A stretch of DNA of 64,000 nucleotides, taken from Sphingopyxis solisilvae (lineage in GTDB: Bacteria; Pseudomonadota; Alphaproteobacteria; Sphingomonadales; Sphingomonadaceae). The notes beneath the pieces are model-generated. The model was not told where the DNA came from. It did not search any database and saw only the letters and a list, made by a program, of their open reading frames with translations. Where the stretch lies: assembly GCF_015475875.1 (NCBI RefSeq), contig NZ_JADKYM010000001.1, positions 1 to 64,000 on the forward strand. Reading direction: 5' to 3'. Positions 36,931 to 45,775 of this stretch are shown in pieces. Both the position numbers and the translations under genes were made by a program. Positions within the stretch are counted from its first letter, which is position 1, and every line of letters starts with the position of its first letter.

Positions 36931-38139
36931 TTAGAAATCCAGCGGTGCGTCCAATTCCTTCACCTGCCACGGCAGGCCGTGCTGGTTCAGCATCTCCATG
37001 AACGGATCGGGATCCATCTGTTCCATGTTGAACACCCCGTCGCCGCTCCACGTGTTCGTCACCATCATCGCGGCGCCGATCATCGCGGGGACGCCGGTCG
37101 TGTAACTCACCGCCTGATTGCCGGTTTCGGCATAAGCGTCTTCATGGTCGCAGATATTGTAGAGATAGAGCGTCTTTTCCTTGCCGTCCTTGCCCAGCCC
37201 GGTCGCGATGACGCCGATGTTGGTCTTGCCCTTCGTCGTCTCGCCCAGGCTCGAGGGTTCGGGGAGAACGGCTTTGAGGAATTGCAGCGGAATGATCTCG
37301 CGACCTTCATAGATCACCGGGTCGATGCGCGTCATGCCGACATTCTGCAGCACGTTGAGGTGGGTGATATAGGCCTCGCCAAAGGTCATCCAGAAGCGGA
37401 TGCGCTGGATTTCGGGGAGGTGCGTTTTCAGGCTTTCGATTTCCTCATGGTACATGAGGTACATCGTCTTTTCGCCGACCGCTTCGAAGTCGAATGTCTG
37501 CTTGACCGACATCGGCGGGGTTTCGACCCAGTCGCCATTTTCCCAGTGGCGCGCGACCGCGGTGACTTCGCGGATGTTGATTTCGGGATTGAAGTTGGTC
37601 GCGAAATGCTGGCCATGATCGCCACCGTTGCAGTCGAGGATGTCGAGCGTGTCGATCCGGTCGAAATGATGTTTCTTGAGCCAGGTCGTGAACACGCTCG
37701 TCACGCCGGGGTCGAAGCCCGAACCGAGCAAAGCCATCAGCCCCGCATCCTTGAAGCGGTCGTGATACGCCCATTGCCAATGATATTCGAACTTCGCCTC
37801 GTCGCGCGGTTCGTAGTTGGCGGTGTCCATATAATGCGCGCCGGTCGACAGGCACGCCTCCATGATCGTCAGATCCTGATAGGGCAGCGCAAGGTTGACC
37901 ACATGCGTCGCGCCGATCTCGCGGATCAGCGCTGCGGTCGCGTCGATATGGTCGGCGTCGACCTCGGCGGTCTTGATCGTCACGCCGGTGCGCGCCTTGA
38001 CCGACTCGGCGACCGCATCGCATTTGAACTTGCGGCGGCTGGCCAACGTAATGTCCGGAAAGATGTCCGCGTTCATCGCCATCTTGTGCACCGCGACCGA
38101 GCCGACGCCGCCTGCGCCGATCACCAGAACCTTGCTCAT
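36931..38139 (-). CDS. Carboxy(nor)spermidine dehydrogenase (saccharopine dehydrogenase family)
   Basis: NADPH-dependent enzyme that condenses aspartate semialdehyde with putrescine or diaminopropane. It has 402 residues. The N-terminal Rossmann motif VLVIGAGGVGSVAVHKMA starts at residue 4. VNLALPYQDLTIMEACL and HYMDTANYEPRDEAKFEYHWQW are typical of the bacterial Lys1-like/CANSDH group rather than lysine-pathway saccharopine reductase. The conserved LLGSGFDPGVTSVF is intact. It heads the operon that ends in nspC, which fixes the assignment; no lysine 2-aminoadipate genes are near. It is divergent from the threonine dehydratase gene. Confidence 0.91.
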   Translation of the reverse strand: MSKVLVIGAGGVGSVAVHKMAMNADIFPDITLASRRKFKCDAVAESVKARTGVTIKTAEVDADHIDATAALIREIGATHVVNLALPYQDLTIMEACLSTGAHYMDTANYEPRDEAKFEYHWQWAYHDRFKDAGLMALLGSGFDPGVTSVFTTWLKKHHFDRIDTLDILDCNGGDHGQHFATNFNPEINIREVTAVARHWENGDWVETPPMSVKQTFDFEAVGEKTMYLMYHEEIESLKTHLPEIQRIRFWMTFGEAYITHLNVLQNVGMTRIDPVIYEGREIIPLQFLKAVLPEPSSLGETTKGKTNIGVIATGLGKDGKEKTLYLYNICDHEDAYAETGNQAVSYTTGVPAMIGAAMMVTNTWSGDGVFNMEQMDPDPFMEMLNQHGLPWQVKELDAPLDF

Positions 38140-38202
38140 CGAAAATCTCCTGCGCCTAGCTATGCGGCTTGTCTTGTATGCCCGGCCCTATAGGACGAAG
38201 CC

Positions 38203-39192
38203 ATGACACAGCAAAGCCCCGATCCCCTCCTCGATCCCGCCCGCGCGCCGACGCTGGCGGGGGTCGAACGCGCCGCGGCGAAAGTCGCTGCATTACTGCC
38301 GCAAACACCACTTTTGCCGATGGAAATCGACGGGCGTACGATCTGGTGCAAGGCCGAATGCCTGCAACCGGTCGGGGCGTTCAAGATCCGCGGCGCCTGG
38401 CACCGCCTGACCGACCTGACGCCCGAGCAAGCGGCGGCCGGAGTGGTCGGGGTGTCGAGCGGCAACCATGCGCAGGGGGTCGCCTGGGCGGCGAAGCGGC
38501 TGGGCATTTCGGCGACGATCGTGATGCCGAGCAACGCACCCAAGATGAAGCTGGCCGCAACGCGCGCGCTGGGGGCCGAGGTGGTGCTGTACGACCGCGT
38601 GGCCGAATCGCGCGACGCGGTGGCGGCGAAACTGCTCGAAGCGAGCGGCGGGACGCTCGTCCATGCCTATGGCGATCCGTGGATCATCGAAGGGCAGGGG
38701 AGCGCCGGGATCGAGGCGCGGGCGCAGCTGGCGGCGCGCGGCATATCCGGACCCGACAAGGTTATCGCCTGTTGCGGCGGTGGCGGGCTGTCGGCTGGGC
38801 TGGCGCTCGCCTGTCCCGATGCGGAGATTATCGCGGTCGAACCCGAAGGGTGGGACGATGTGACGCGGTCGCTCGCAGCGGGGGAAATCTTGTCGGTCGA
38901 GGATCTGGCTTATCCGACCGAATGCGATGCGCTGCAAACGCCGCAGACCTGGCCGATCAATTTCGCGGTGCTGCAAGCGCGCGGGGTGCGCGGCACGGTT
39001 GTGACCCGTGCCGAGGTGCGCCATGCGATGCGGGTGGCGTTCGAGCGGCTGCATCTGGTGGTCGAACCCGGCGGTGCGGCGGCGCTGGCGGCGGTGCTGG
39101 CAGGCAAGGTGGACTTGGGCGAGGCGACGCTGGTCACCCTGTCGGGGGGCAATGTCGATCCCGGGCATTATGCTGAGATTTTGGCCGGATAA
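38203..39192 (+). CDS. Threonine/serine dehydratase, PLP fold II
   Basis: Deaminates threonine (or serine) to 2-oxobutyrate (or pyruvate). It has 329 residues. PLP Lys61 is in GAFKIRGAW, SSGNHAQGVAWAAK is the substrate loop, and CCGGGGLSAGLALA the phosphate-binding glycine loop. It lacks the C-terminal ACT-type regulatory domains of biosynthetic IlvA, so it is more like the catabolic or serine-racemase-like short form. Near ilvD it might still supply 2-oxobutyrate, but that is only suggestive. Confidence 0.92.
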   Translation: MTQQSPDPLLDPARAPTLAGVERAAAKVAALLPQTPLLPMEIDGRTIWCKAECLQPVGAFKIRGAWHRLTDLTPEQAAAGVVGVSSGNHAQGVAWAAKRLGISATIVMPSNAPKMKLAATRALGAEVVLYDRVAESRDAVAAKLLEASGGTLVHAYGDPWIIEGQGSAGIEARAQLAARGISGPDKVIACCGGGGLSAGLALACPDAEIIAVEPEGWDDVTRSLAAGEILSVEDLAYPTECDALQTPQTWPINFAVLQARGVRGTVVTRAEVRHAMRVAFERLHLVVEPGGAAALAAVLAGKVDLGEATLVTLSGGNVDPGHYAEILAG

Positions 39193-39241
39193 GCGGATAT
39201 AGGTCACACTCCATGCGTTGCGATGGCGAAGGAGAAGCGAG

Positions 39242-39670
39242 ATGAAAAAGAGCGTGATTCTGACTGGTGCGGCGACACTTATGTTGCTGACCGGGTGCGA
39301 AAAGGCCGAAGCCCCCGCGCCTGCCGAAACGGCGGCAACCGAAGCCCCTGTCGACACGGCGGCACCGGAAGAGGCCGCCGCTGCGTCGCATCGCTATGCC
39401 GCCTGGGCGGGCAAGTGGACCGGGGTGGAGGGCATGTATGTGACGATCACTCCCGGCGAGCCGGGAAAATACAAGCTGGAGATGCAGTCCGACCTCGACA
39501 CCAAGGGATCGTATGACGGCAGCGACAGCGACGGGGGCATTGCGTTCACCCGTGGCACCGAAACGCTGACGCTGGCAGCCTCGACCGGCGATGCGACGGG
39601 CCTGAAATATCTGGCGGGCAAGAAGGATTGCCTGAAGGTCAAGGACGGCGAGGGTTATTGCCGCGATTGA
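39242..39670 (+). CDS. Small lipoprotein, unknown function
   Basis: 142 residues. The signal sequence ends in lipobox LLTGC (Cys19), followed by an Ala/Pro/Glu-rich linker to about residue 50 and a small beta-rich domain beginning HRYAAWAGKWTGVEGMYVTI. The last third ends LAGKKDCLKVKDGEGYC, with two cysteines able to pair. The ATG has GGAGAAGCGAG in front, an acceptable ribosome-binding site. The domain resembles lipocalin-like 'weight of evidence' proteins only loosely; no function is given. Confidence 0.8.
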   Translation: MKKSVILTGAATLMLLTGCEKAEAPAPAETAATEAPVDTAAPEEAAAASHRYAAWAGKWTGVEGMYVTITPGEPGKYKLEMQSDLDTKGSYDGSDSDGGIAFTRGTETLTLAASTGDATGLKYLAGKKDCLKVKDGEGYCRD

Positions 39671-39685
39671 ATACCTAGGGTCCTT

Positions 39686-39780
39686 GTCATTGCGAGCGCA
39701 GCGAACCAATCCAGACTTGCGTAACCCGCTCTGGATTGGTTGGCCTACGGCCGCCTTCGGCTCGCTGCGCTCGCAATGAC
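39686..39780. repeat. Intergenic inverted repeat, family B copy 4
   Basis: GTCATTGCGAGCGCAGCGAA at the left and CTCGCTGCGCTCGCAATGAC at the right. The right half has an extra GGCCTACGGCCGCCTTCGG insertion compared with the other copies. Confidence 0.85.
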
Positions 39781-39797
39781 GACGGGGGAGGGGGGAA

Positions 39798-40388
39798 ATG
39801 GACCAAGTTAGCGTTGCGACCGCAGCCGATCACCCCGCGCTGATCGAAACGCTCGCGCAGGCCTTCCGGACCGACCCGGCGCTGTCATGGATATTGCCCG
39901 ACCCCGCCCACCGCGCGCGGGCGCTGCGTAGCCTGTTCCGCACCCTCGTCCCCGCCGACATGCGCGCCGGTGTTGCGTTGCGGTCGGCGGGCGACGAAGC
40001 GGCAGCGCTGTGGCGCGCGCCGGGGCAGGCACATGGCGGGACGCTGGAATCCCTGCGCACGGCCCTGCCGCTGATCGCCACCTTTGGTACCGCCTTGCCG
40101 CGCGGGCTGCGCGTACAGGGCGGCATCGACGCGCATCGTCCCAAAGGGTGCTTCTGGTATCTCCACTATGTCGGCGTGCGCACGGAGCATCAGGGAAAAG
40201 GTCATGGCGGACGGATCATCCGGGCGCAAACCGCGGTTGCCGACGCTGAACGACTGCCGTGCTGGCTGGAAACCGCGACGCCGGAAAATGTGTCGCTTTA
40301 CGAGCGACTGGGCTTTGTCACGCAGGTCGAATGGGATGTGCCGGACGGCGGGCCGCATTTCTGGGGCATGATGCGGCCTGTGGCCTGA
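39798..40388 (+). CDS. GNAT family N-acetyltransferase
   Basis: 196 residues. The acetyl-CoA-binding motif A reads VRTEHQGKGHGGRIIRAQT (Q-x-x-G-x-G/A), preceded by the beta strand CFWYLHYVGV and followed by LETATPENVSLYERLGFVTQ, the usual C-terminal GNAT signature. Substrate unknown. It starts 10 bp after a GGGGGAGGGGGGAA purine run, which serves as the ribosome-binding site. Confidence 0.88.
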   Translation: MDQVSVATAADHPALIETLAQAFRTDPALSWILPDPAHRARALRSLFRTLVPADMRAGVALRSAGDEAAALWRAPGQAHGGTLESLRTALPLIATFGTALPRGLRVQGGIDAHRPKGCFWYLHYVGVRTEHQGKGHGGRIIRAQTAVADAERLPCWLETATPENVSLYERLGFVTQVEWDVPDGGPHFWGMMRPVA

Positions 40389-40391
40389 TCG

Positions 40392-41081
40392 TCAGTCGTC
40401 GAACCCTATAAACCGGGCCGCTTCCGCAACGCTTTTGCGATTCGATACCACCGCATTGGCGGGAAAATCGTCGTCGGGCCAGCCGAGCGCGACGCAGATC
40501 ATGATCACCTGATCGTCGGGGATTTTCGCATGCTCGCGCACCACCGGGCTTTGCATGATGCCCTGGCTGTTGATGACGCAGCCCAGCCCCCGCGACCATG
40601 CGGCATTGACCAGCGCGTTGGTGACCGCGCCGCAATCGAAGGGTGCGATGTCGCTGCCGAGCAGGACGCGGTCATAGGTGACGACGATGCTGACCGGTGC
40701 GTCGAACTGGCGGAAACCGCGCAGCACCCAATCCTGCCGCCCGTCCTTGTCATCGCGGTCGATGCCCATCGCGCCGAACAATTGTTTGGCGACCTCGATC
40801 TGGCGGCCGCGATGTTCGTCGGGGACGACGTTGAACGTCCGAAATTCGCGGCTGTCGGGCTTGCCCGCCAGGATACCGTCGGTGTTCCCGCGGCGGATCG
40901 CGTCGAGCGGTGCGCCGGTGACGACCGAGAAATTCCAGCACTGGTTGTTGTAGGACGAAGGCGCGCGCATCGCGACCTCGATGATCTCGGCGATCAGTGC
41001 CTTCGGGACGGGCTTGTCGAGGAAGCCGCGGATCGAGCGGCGCCCTACGACAATGGCGTCGTAAGCGGCAGCGGCTTTCAC
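40392..41081 (-). CDS. Nitroreductase family protein
   Basis: FMN-dependent oxidoreductase of 229 residues. The FMN phosphate contacts are in [15 protein letters not shown] near the N-terminus and the [15 protein letters not shown] loop. The C-terminal LGCVINSQ and [17 protein letters not shown] match the family. It overlaps hemA by four bases on the same strand, so the two are translationally coupled. Nitroreductases include BluB-like and quinone-reducing members; the coupling to 5-aminolevulinate synthase hints at a role near tetrapyrrole metabolism but does not prove it. Confidence 0.88.
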   Translation of the reverse strand: MKAAAAYDAIVVGRRSIRGFLDKPVPKALIAEIIEVAMRAPSSYNNQCWNFSVVTGAPLDAIRRGNTDGILAGKPDSREFRTFNVVPDEHRGRQIEVAKQLFGAMGIDRDDKDGRQDWVLRGFRQFDAPVSIVVTYDRVLLGSDIAPFDCGAVTNALVNAAWSRGLGCVINSQGIMQSPVVREHAKIPDDQVIMICVALGWPDDDFPANAVVSNRKSVAEAARFIGFDD

Positions 41082-42292
41082 GCGGCCTTGCGCAGTTCGA
41101 GCCGGTCCCAGATTTCGACGAGTGCCTGCGTCAGCTCGCGCATCATCGCCTCGTCATGCGCCGGACCGGGCGTAAAGCGCAGGCGTTCGGTGCCGCGCGG
41201 CACGGTCGGGAAATTGATCGGCTGAACGTAAACGCCATATTCGGCGAGCAGGATGTCGCTGATCTTTTTCGCGCGCACCGGGTCGCCGACCATCAGCGGG
41301 ACGATGTGCGTCGTCGAGTCCATCACCGGCAGGCCCGCGTCGCGAAAGCATTGTTTGAGATAAGCGGCGGCGGCCTGCTGCGCCTCGCGCTCGACGCTCG
41401 ATTCCTTGAGGTGGCGGACGCTGGCCAGCACCCCGGCGACGAGCACCGGCGACAGGCTGGTCGTAAAGATAAAGCCGGGCGCATAGCTGCGAATGACGTC
41501 GATGATATTCCTGTCGGCGGCGATATAGCCGCCCATCACGCCGAACGCCTTGCCCAACGTACCTTCGATGATTGTCACGCGGTGGGCGGCTTCGTCACGG
41601 TCGGTAATGCCGCCGCCCCGCGGGCCGTACATGCCGACGGCATGGACTTCGTCGCAATAGGTGAGCGCGTTATATTTTTCGGCGAGGTCGCAGATCGCGT
41701 GGATCGGCGCGACGTCGCCGTCCATCGAATAGACGCTTTCGAACGCGATCAGCTTGGCTGCGTCGGGATCGTCCTGCGCAAGCAGTTCTTCGAGGTGATC
41801 GAGGTCGTTGTGACGCCATACGCGCTTTTCGCAGCCCGAATTGCGGATGCCGGCGATCATCGAGGCGTGGTTTAATTCGTCCGAATAGATGATGCAGTTC
41901 GGCAGCAGTTTGCCGAGCGTGCCGAGCGTCGCCTCGTTCGAAATATAGCCCGAGGTGAACAGCAGCGCGCCTTCCTTGCCGTGCAGGTCGGCAAGCTCAG
42001 CCTCGAGATCGACATGGTAATGGGTGTTGCCGCCAATGTTGCGCGTGCCGCCCGACCCGGCGCCGACATCGTGCAACGCCTCTTCCATCGCGGCGACGAC
42101 CTTGGGGTGCTGGCCCATGGCGAGATAGTCGTTCGAGCACCAGACGGTGATCGGTTTCGGGCCATTGTGGCCGGCGAAGCAGCGGGCATTTGGAAAGGCG
42201 CCCTTGTTGCGGAGAATGTCGATAAAGACGCGGTAGCGTCCCTCTTCGTGCAGCCGGTCGATCGCGCGCGCGAAAATATCGTTGTAGTTCAC
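41078..42292 (-). CDS. hemA: 5-aminolevulinate synthase
   Basis: PLP enzyme that condenses glycine and succinyl-CoA to 5-aminolevulinate, the first step of heme synthesis in alphaproteobacteria. It has 404 residues. [16 protein letters not shown] is near the N-terminus and [19 protein letters not shown] follows. The PLP Asp lies in [13 protein letters not shown] and the PLP Lys in [15 protein letters not shown]. The C-terminal [16 protein letters not shown] is conserved. No CP-type heme regulatory motif is evident at the N-terminus. Confidence 0.96.
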   Translation of the reverse strand: MNYNDIFARAIDRLHEEGRYRVFIDILRNKGAFPNARCFAGHNGPKPITVWCSNDYLAMGQHPKVVAAMEEALHDVGAGSGGTRNIGGNTHYHVDLEAELADLHGKEGALLFTSGYISNEATLGTLGKLLPNCIIYSDELNHASMIAGIRNSGCEKRVWRHNDLDHLEELLAQDDPDAAKLIAFESVYSMDGDVAPIHAICDLAEKYNALTYCDEVHAVGMYGPRGGGITDRDEAAHRVTIIEGTLGKAFGVMGGYIAADRNIIDVIRSYAPGFIFTTSLSPVLVAGVLASVRHLKESSVEREAQQAAAAYLKQCFRDAGLPVMDSTTHIVPLMVGDPVRAKKISDILLAEYGVYVQPINFPTVPRGTERLRFTPGPAHDEAMMRELTQALVEIWDRLELRKAA

Positions 42293-42500
42293 GTTCCAGC
42301 CCCGCAGTCAGGTGCCAATATCAGGCCTTTGGCCGCTCCCTCGGGCGGCTGTTAACATGCGCGCCAATAACGGCGAAACGCCGCAAAGGCCAGTGCAAAC
42401 GATTCGCAAATCACCGCGTCGATCAGTGTCATCGACGCACCGGGACGTTGACCGACAGCGCGGAAGTTGCGAACCACGGTTTCGGAAAGGAACGGTCCCG

Positions 42501-43025
42501 ATGCGCCCGATCACCATCGCTTTGTTGTCGCTGGCTGCCGCGGGCGTGGCGGCGTGGCCCGCCCCCGCGGCGTCGCCCGCGCCGTTCGATGGTGCCTGGA
42601 TGTCCTGCGAGACCTATCGCGGCGCGCGGATTTGCTCGTACAAATTGCTCGTGCAACGCGAAGAACGGCTTTGCGGGGTACAACGCTATTTCGCGACCAG
42701 CGCCTATTACGAACAACGGTTCGTCGGGACGGTGAAAGCGAATGTCGCACATATCGAGAAGATCTGCGGCGACCCGGGGTCGGAAACCGACACCTATTGC
42801 GCCGGGCAGGCGCCGGACGATGCCGCGCGCGTCGGATGGGGTACATCGGACGAAAGGCTGTTCCGGTGCCGCGGTCGCTTGCTGAGTGCGACCGGCGACG
42901 AGGCGACCAGTTGCCAGGGCGTCATGCGCGGTGCCGGGTTGCCGAAAGTGCACACGCTGGGTGGCGAGGGGCCAGACCCCGACGACCGTGCCTGGCTCGC
43001 CTCCTGCGCCGCCGGACGCGAATAG
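42501..43025 (+). CDS. Exported cysteine-rich protein, unknown function
   Basis: 174 residues. The signal peptide MRPITIALLSLAAAGVAAWPAPAA is followed by a mature domain with about eight cysteines (in AWMSCETYRGARICSY, ERLCGVQ, EKICGDPG, DTYCAGQ, LFRCRGR, ATSCQGV, LASCAAG), enough for four disulfides. The ATG at 42501 has AAGGA nine bases upstream; the open frame before it is non-coding. It is divergent from hemA. No family was recognised. Confidence 0.72.
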   Translation: MRPITIALLSLAAAGVAAWPAPAASPAPFDGAWMSCETYRGARICSYKLLVQREERLCGVQRYFATSAYYEQRFVGTVKANVAHIEKICGDPGSETDTYCAGQAPDDAARVGWGTSDERLFRCRGRLLSATGDEATSCQGVMRGAGLPKVHTLGGEGPDPDDRAWLASCAAGRE

Positions 43026-43028
43026 CGT

Positions 43029-43832
43029 TCAGATCGTTTCGATCCGGCCAATGCCATAGGGGGCGAGCGTCGCCAGCGGAGGCGGGAGGCGTTCGGCGCT
43101 GCGGGTAAAGGCGGCGATTCCGGGCGAGGCTGCGGCAGGCCAGGGCTGCCCGTGCGTCAGGTCCGCAACCCGCCGCGCGATGCCCTCGGCACCGTCGATC
43201 AGGCGCACGGACGGGCCGGCGACGGCCTGCAATTCGGCGGCGAGGAGCGGAAAGTGGGTGCAGGCAAGGACGATCACATCAATCGCGTCGCCGCCCGGCT
43301 GGTCGCGTAGGCCGCCTACCGCGCGTGCGATCACTTGGCGATCGACCGGCTCGCCGCACAATTTCGCTTCGGCGGCGGTCACCAGGCCGGGGCTGCCGTA
43401 TCGCAGGACGCGCTTGTCCCCGGCAAAACGCGCGCTGAGATCGTCGACATAAGGCTGGCGCACCGTTGCCTCGGTCCCGAGCACGCCGATCGTGCCGGTC
43501 CTGGTGAGGGCAGCGGCAGGTTTGATTGCAGGGACGGTGCCGACGATCGGCAGGTCGAGCGCGGCGCGGACGTGGGCGAGGGCGATGGTCGAGGCGGTGT
43601 TGCACGCGATCACCGCCAGTCGCGGCTGATAGCGTTCGACCAGCCGCCCGAGCAGCGCCGGGACGCGCGCTGCCAGCTCGGCTTCGCTTTTCTGGCCGTA
43701 GGGCAGCCCAGCATAATCGGCGGCATAGACGATCGGCGCGGTCGGCAGCAGCGCGCGCGTCGGACCGAGAACGGTAAGGCCGCCGAGGCCGGAATCGAAG
43801 AACAGGATGGGGGCGTCGGCGGCGGGGTTCAT
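43029..43832 (-). CDS. murI: Glutamate racemase
   Basis: Makes D-glutamate for peptidoglycan. It has 267 residues. FFDSGLGGLTVLGPTRA is at the N-terminus. The two catalytic cysteines are in AVIACNTASTIA and IVLACTHFPLL; DYAGLPYGQKS and GSPGLVTAAEA support the assignment. The ATG at 43832 gives MNPAADAPILFFDSGLG; the frame stays open to 44069 through a family C repeat but is not coding there. Confidence 0.95.
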   Translation of the reverse strand: MNPAADAPILFFDSGLGGLTVLGPTRALLPTAPIVYAADYAGLPYGQKSEAELAARVPALLGRLVERYQPRLAVIACNTASTIALAHVRAALDLPIVGTVPAIKPAAALTRTGTIGVLGTEATVRQPYVDDLSARFAGDKRVLRYGSPGLVTAAEAKLCGEPVDRQVIARAVGGLRDQPGGDAIDVIVLACTHFPLLAAELQAVAGPSVRLIDGAEGIARRVADLTHGQPWPAAASPGIAAFTRSAERLPPPLATLAPYGIGRIETI

Positions 43833-43890
43833 GCGCGGCGCGTAGCAGGGGGGAGGGCAGTGCTCAATCGGTTCCGATTGTCCCAACGTC

Positions 43891-43966
43891 GCCATCCCGG
43901 CGAAGGCCCGGATATCATCGCCGCGGTCCGACCCAACGGCGAGGTCCCGGCCGTCGCCGGGATGAC
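43891..43966. repeat. Intergenic inverted repeat, family C copy 4
   Basis: GCCATCCCGGCGAAGGCCCG at the left and CCGGCCGTCGCCGGGATGAC at the right, with slight divergence from the other copies. It lies between the divergent murI and plsY genes. Confidence 0.85.
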
Positions 43967-44067
43967 AAGGGATGATGCTTGTCCAATTCGGCGACAAAGG
44001 AATCCGAATCCGTTGCCTGCGCCCCCCAACTTCGCCACAACCCTCCCGAACGGAGCCAAGGAACATC

Positions 44068-44673
44068 ATGACCGTCTATCTGCTGATTGCCGCTGGCTAC
44101 CTGCTCGGCTCGATTCCCTTCGGCGTGATCCTGACCCGGCTGTTCGGCGCGGGTGATCTCCGCCAGATCGGTTCGGGCAATATCGGCGCGACCAACGTGT
44201 TGCGGACGGGGCGCAAGGGGCTCGCCGCCGCAACCCTGTTGCTCGACGGGGCAAAGGGGGCCGTGGCCGTCCTGCTGGCGCGCCACTTCGCCCCCGAATT
44301 GGGTGACCACGGCGCGATGATCGCGGGCGCCGCGGCGATGATCGGGCATTGCTATCCGCTGTGGCTGAAGTTCCGCGGCGGCAAGGGCGTTGCCACCTTG
44401 CTGGGACTTGCGCTCGCGCTCGCCTGGCCGATCGGGCTGGTGTTCGCGGCGGTGTGGCTGGGTGCGGTGCTGCTGCTGAAGATTTCCTCGCTCGGCGGGA
44501 TGCTGGGGGCGGTTGCCGCGCCGATCGCGGCGCTGTCGCTGGGCTATCCAACCTATGCGATCGGCCTTGCCGGGCTTGCCGTTATCGTGCTGTGGCGGCA
44601 CCGCGAGAATATCGCGCGGCTGCGCGCCGGGACCGAGCCGCGCGTCGGCGCGAAAAAGGACGGCGCTGCATGA
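44068..44673 (+). CDS. plsY: Glycerol-3-phosphate acyltransferase PlsY
   Basis: Membrane enzyme that acylates glycerol 3-phosphate from acyl-phosphate, the first step of phospholipid synthesis. It has 201 residues and five TM helices. The three catalytic motifs are GSIPFGVILTRLFGAGDLR with IGSGNIGATNVLR, then GAKGAVAVL, then HCYPLWLKFRGGKGVAT. The ATG at 44068 follows CCAAGGA. dprA starts within its stop codon (ATGA). Confidence 0.95.
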   Translation: MTVYLLIAAGYLLGSIPFGVILTRLFGAGDLRQIGSGNIGATNVLRTGRKGLAAATLLLDGAKGAVAVLLARHFAPELGDHGAMIAGAAAMIGHCYPLWLKFRGGKGVATLLGLALALAWPIGLVFAAVWLGAVLLLKISSLGGMLGAVAAPIAALSLGYPTYAIGLAGLAVIVLWRHRENIARLRAGTEPRVGAKKDGAA

Positions 44674-45767
44674 CGCATGCGGAACGGATCGCGCGGCTGC
44701 GTCTGATCCGCACCCCGCATGTCGGCCCGGTCAGCTGGCACCAGTTGATGCAGCGTTTCGGTTCGGGCGAGGCAGCACTCGACGCGCTGCCCGATCTCGT
44801 GCTGCGCGGTGGAGCCGGCAAGGTCCGGGTCGCAGCGCTGGACGTCGCGACGCGCGAGTTCGAGCGTGTTGCCGCGCTCGGCGCGCGCCACATCTTCAGC
44901 GACGAGGCCGATTATTCGCCGCTGCTGCGCGAGGTCGAGGGCGCGCCGCCGGTCATCATCGTGCGTGGCGACACCGCGATGCTGCGACGCCCTTGCGTCG
45001 CGATCGTCGGCGCGCGCAACGCCTCTGCTATTGCTTGCCGTTTTGCCCGCCAGCTCGCTGTCGACCTGGCGGCGCGCGATGTGACGGTGGTCAGCGGTCT
45101 GGCGCGCGGCGTCGATACGGCGGCGCATGTCGGCGCGCTCGGTGGATCGACCGCTGCGGTGATCGCCAGCGGCATCGACATCGCCTTTCCGCCCGAAAAC
45201 GCCGCGTTGCAGGAAAAGATCGCCACCGACCAGCTGCTGATCGCCGAACAGCCGCCGGGCAGCGAGCCGCTGGCACGCCACTTTCCATCGCGCAACCGGA
45301 TCATCGCCGGGCTGGCGCACGGCACGGTGGTCATCGAAGCCGCACCGCGCTCGGGGTCGTTGATCACCGCGCGCCGCGCCGGCGACTATGGGCGCGAGGT
45401 GATGGCGGTGCCCGGCTCGCCGCTCGACCCGCGCGCGCAGGGCTGCAACCTGCTGATCCGCGAAGGCGCGACGTTGGTCCAGAATATCGACGATGTGATC
45501 GAAGCGGTAGGGCCGATCGATACGCGCATGGTACGCGAGGGCGCCCTCCCTGCCTTCGATTTCTCGGTCGAGCCGTTGTGCTCGGCGGAAATACGTGATG
45601 CCGAACGTAGGGAAATAATCGATCTTCTCGGTCCCACGCCAGTAGCTGTCGATGAAGTCATCCGCCAATCCGGTCACCCCGCATCGGCAGTCCAACTGGT
45701 CCTTCTTGAACTCGAGCTGGCCGGGCGCCTGGAACGTCATGCCGGTTCCCGTGTTAGCGCAGTCTGA
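44670..45767 (+). CDS. dprA: DNA processing protein DprA
   Basis: Loads RecA onto incoming single-stranded DNA during natural transformation. It has 365 residues. An N-terminal helical domain (about 1-65) is followed by the Rossmann-type DprA domain with CVAIVGARNASA, VVSGLARGVDTAAHVGAL and VIASGIDIAFPPEN, then FPSRNRIIAGLAHGTVVIEA and SGSLITARRAG. A C-terminal winged-helix segment LLGPTPVAVDEVIRQSGHPA is also present. The 4-base overlap with plsY places both in one operon. In many alphaproteobacteria topA follows directly; here it is about 4 kb further on. Confidence 0.95.
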   Translation: MTHAERIARLRLIRTPHVGPVSWHQLMQRFGSGEAALDALPDLVLRGGAGKVRVAALDVATREFERVAALGARHIFSDEADYSPLLREVEGAPPVIIVRGDTAMLRRPCVAIVGARNASAIACRFARQLAVDLAARDVTVVSGLARGVDTAAHVGALGGSTAAVIASGIDIAFPPENAALQEKIATDQLLIAEQPPGSEPLARHFPSRNRIIAGLAHGTVVIEAAPRSGSLITARRAGDYGREVMAVPGSPLDPRAQGCNLLIREGATLVQNIDDVIEAVGPIDTRMVREGALPAFDFSVEPLCSAEIRDAERREIIDLLGPTPVAVDEVIRQSGHPASAVQLVLLELELAGRLERHAGSRVSAV

Positions 45768-45775
45768 CTGGCCGA

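Noticed and set aside
42419-42435. FNR/Crp-type box TCGAT-N7-ATCGA upstream of hemA
   Set aside because: Spacing and sequence differ from the TTGAT-N4-ATCAA consensus.
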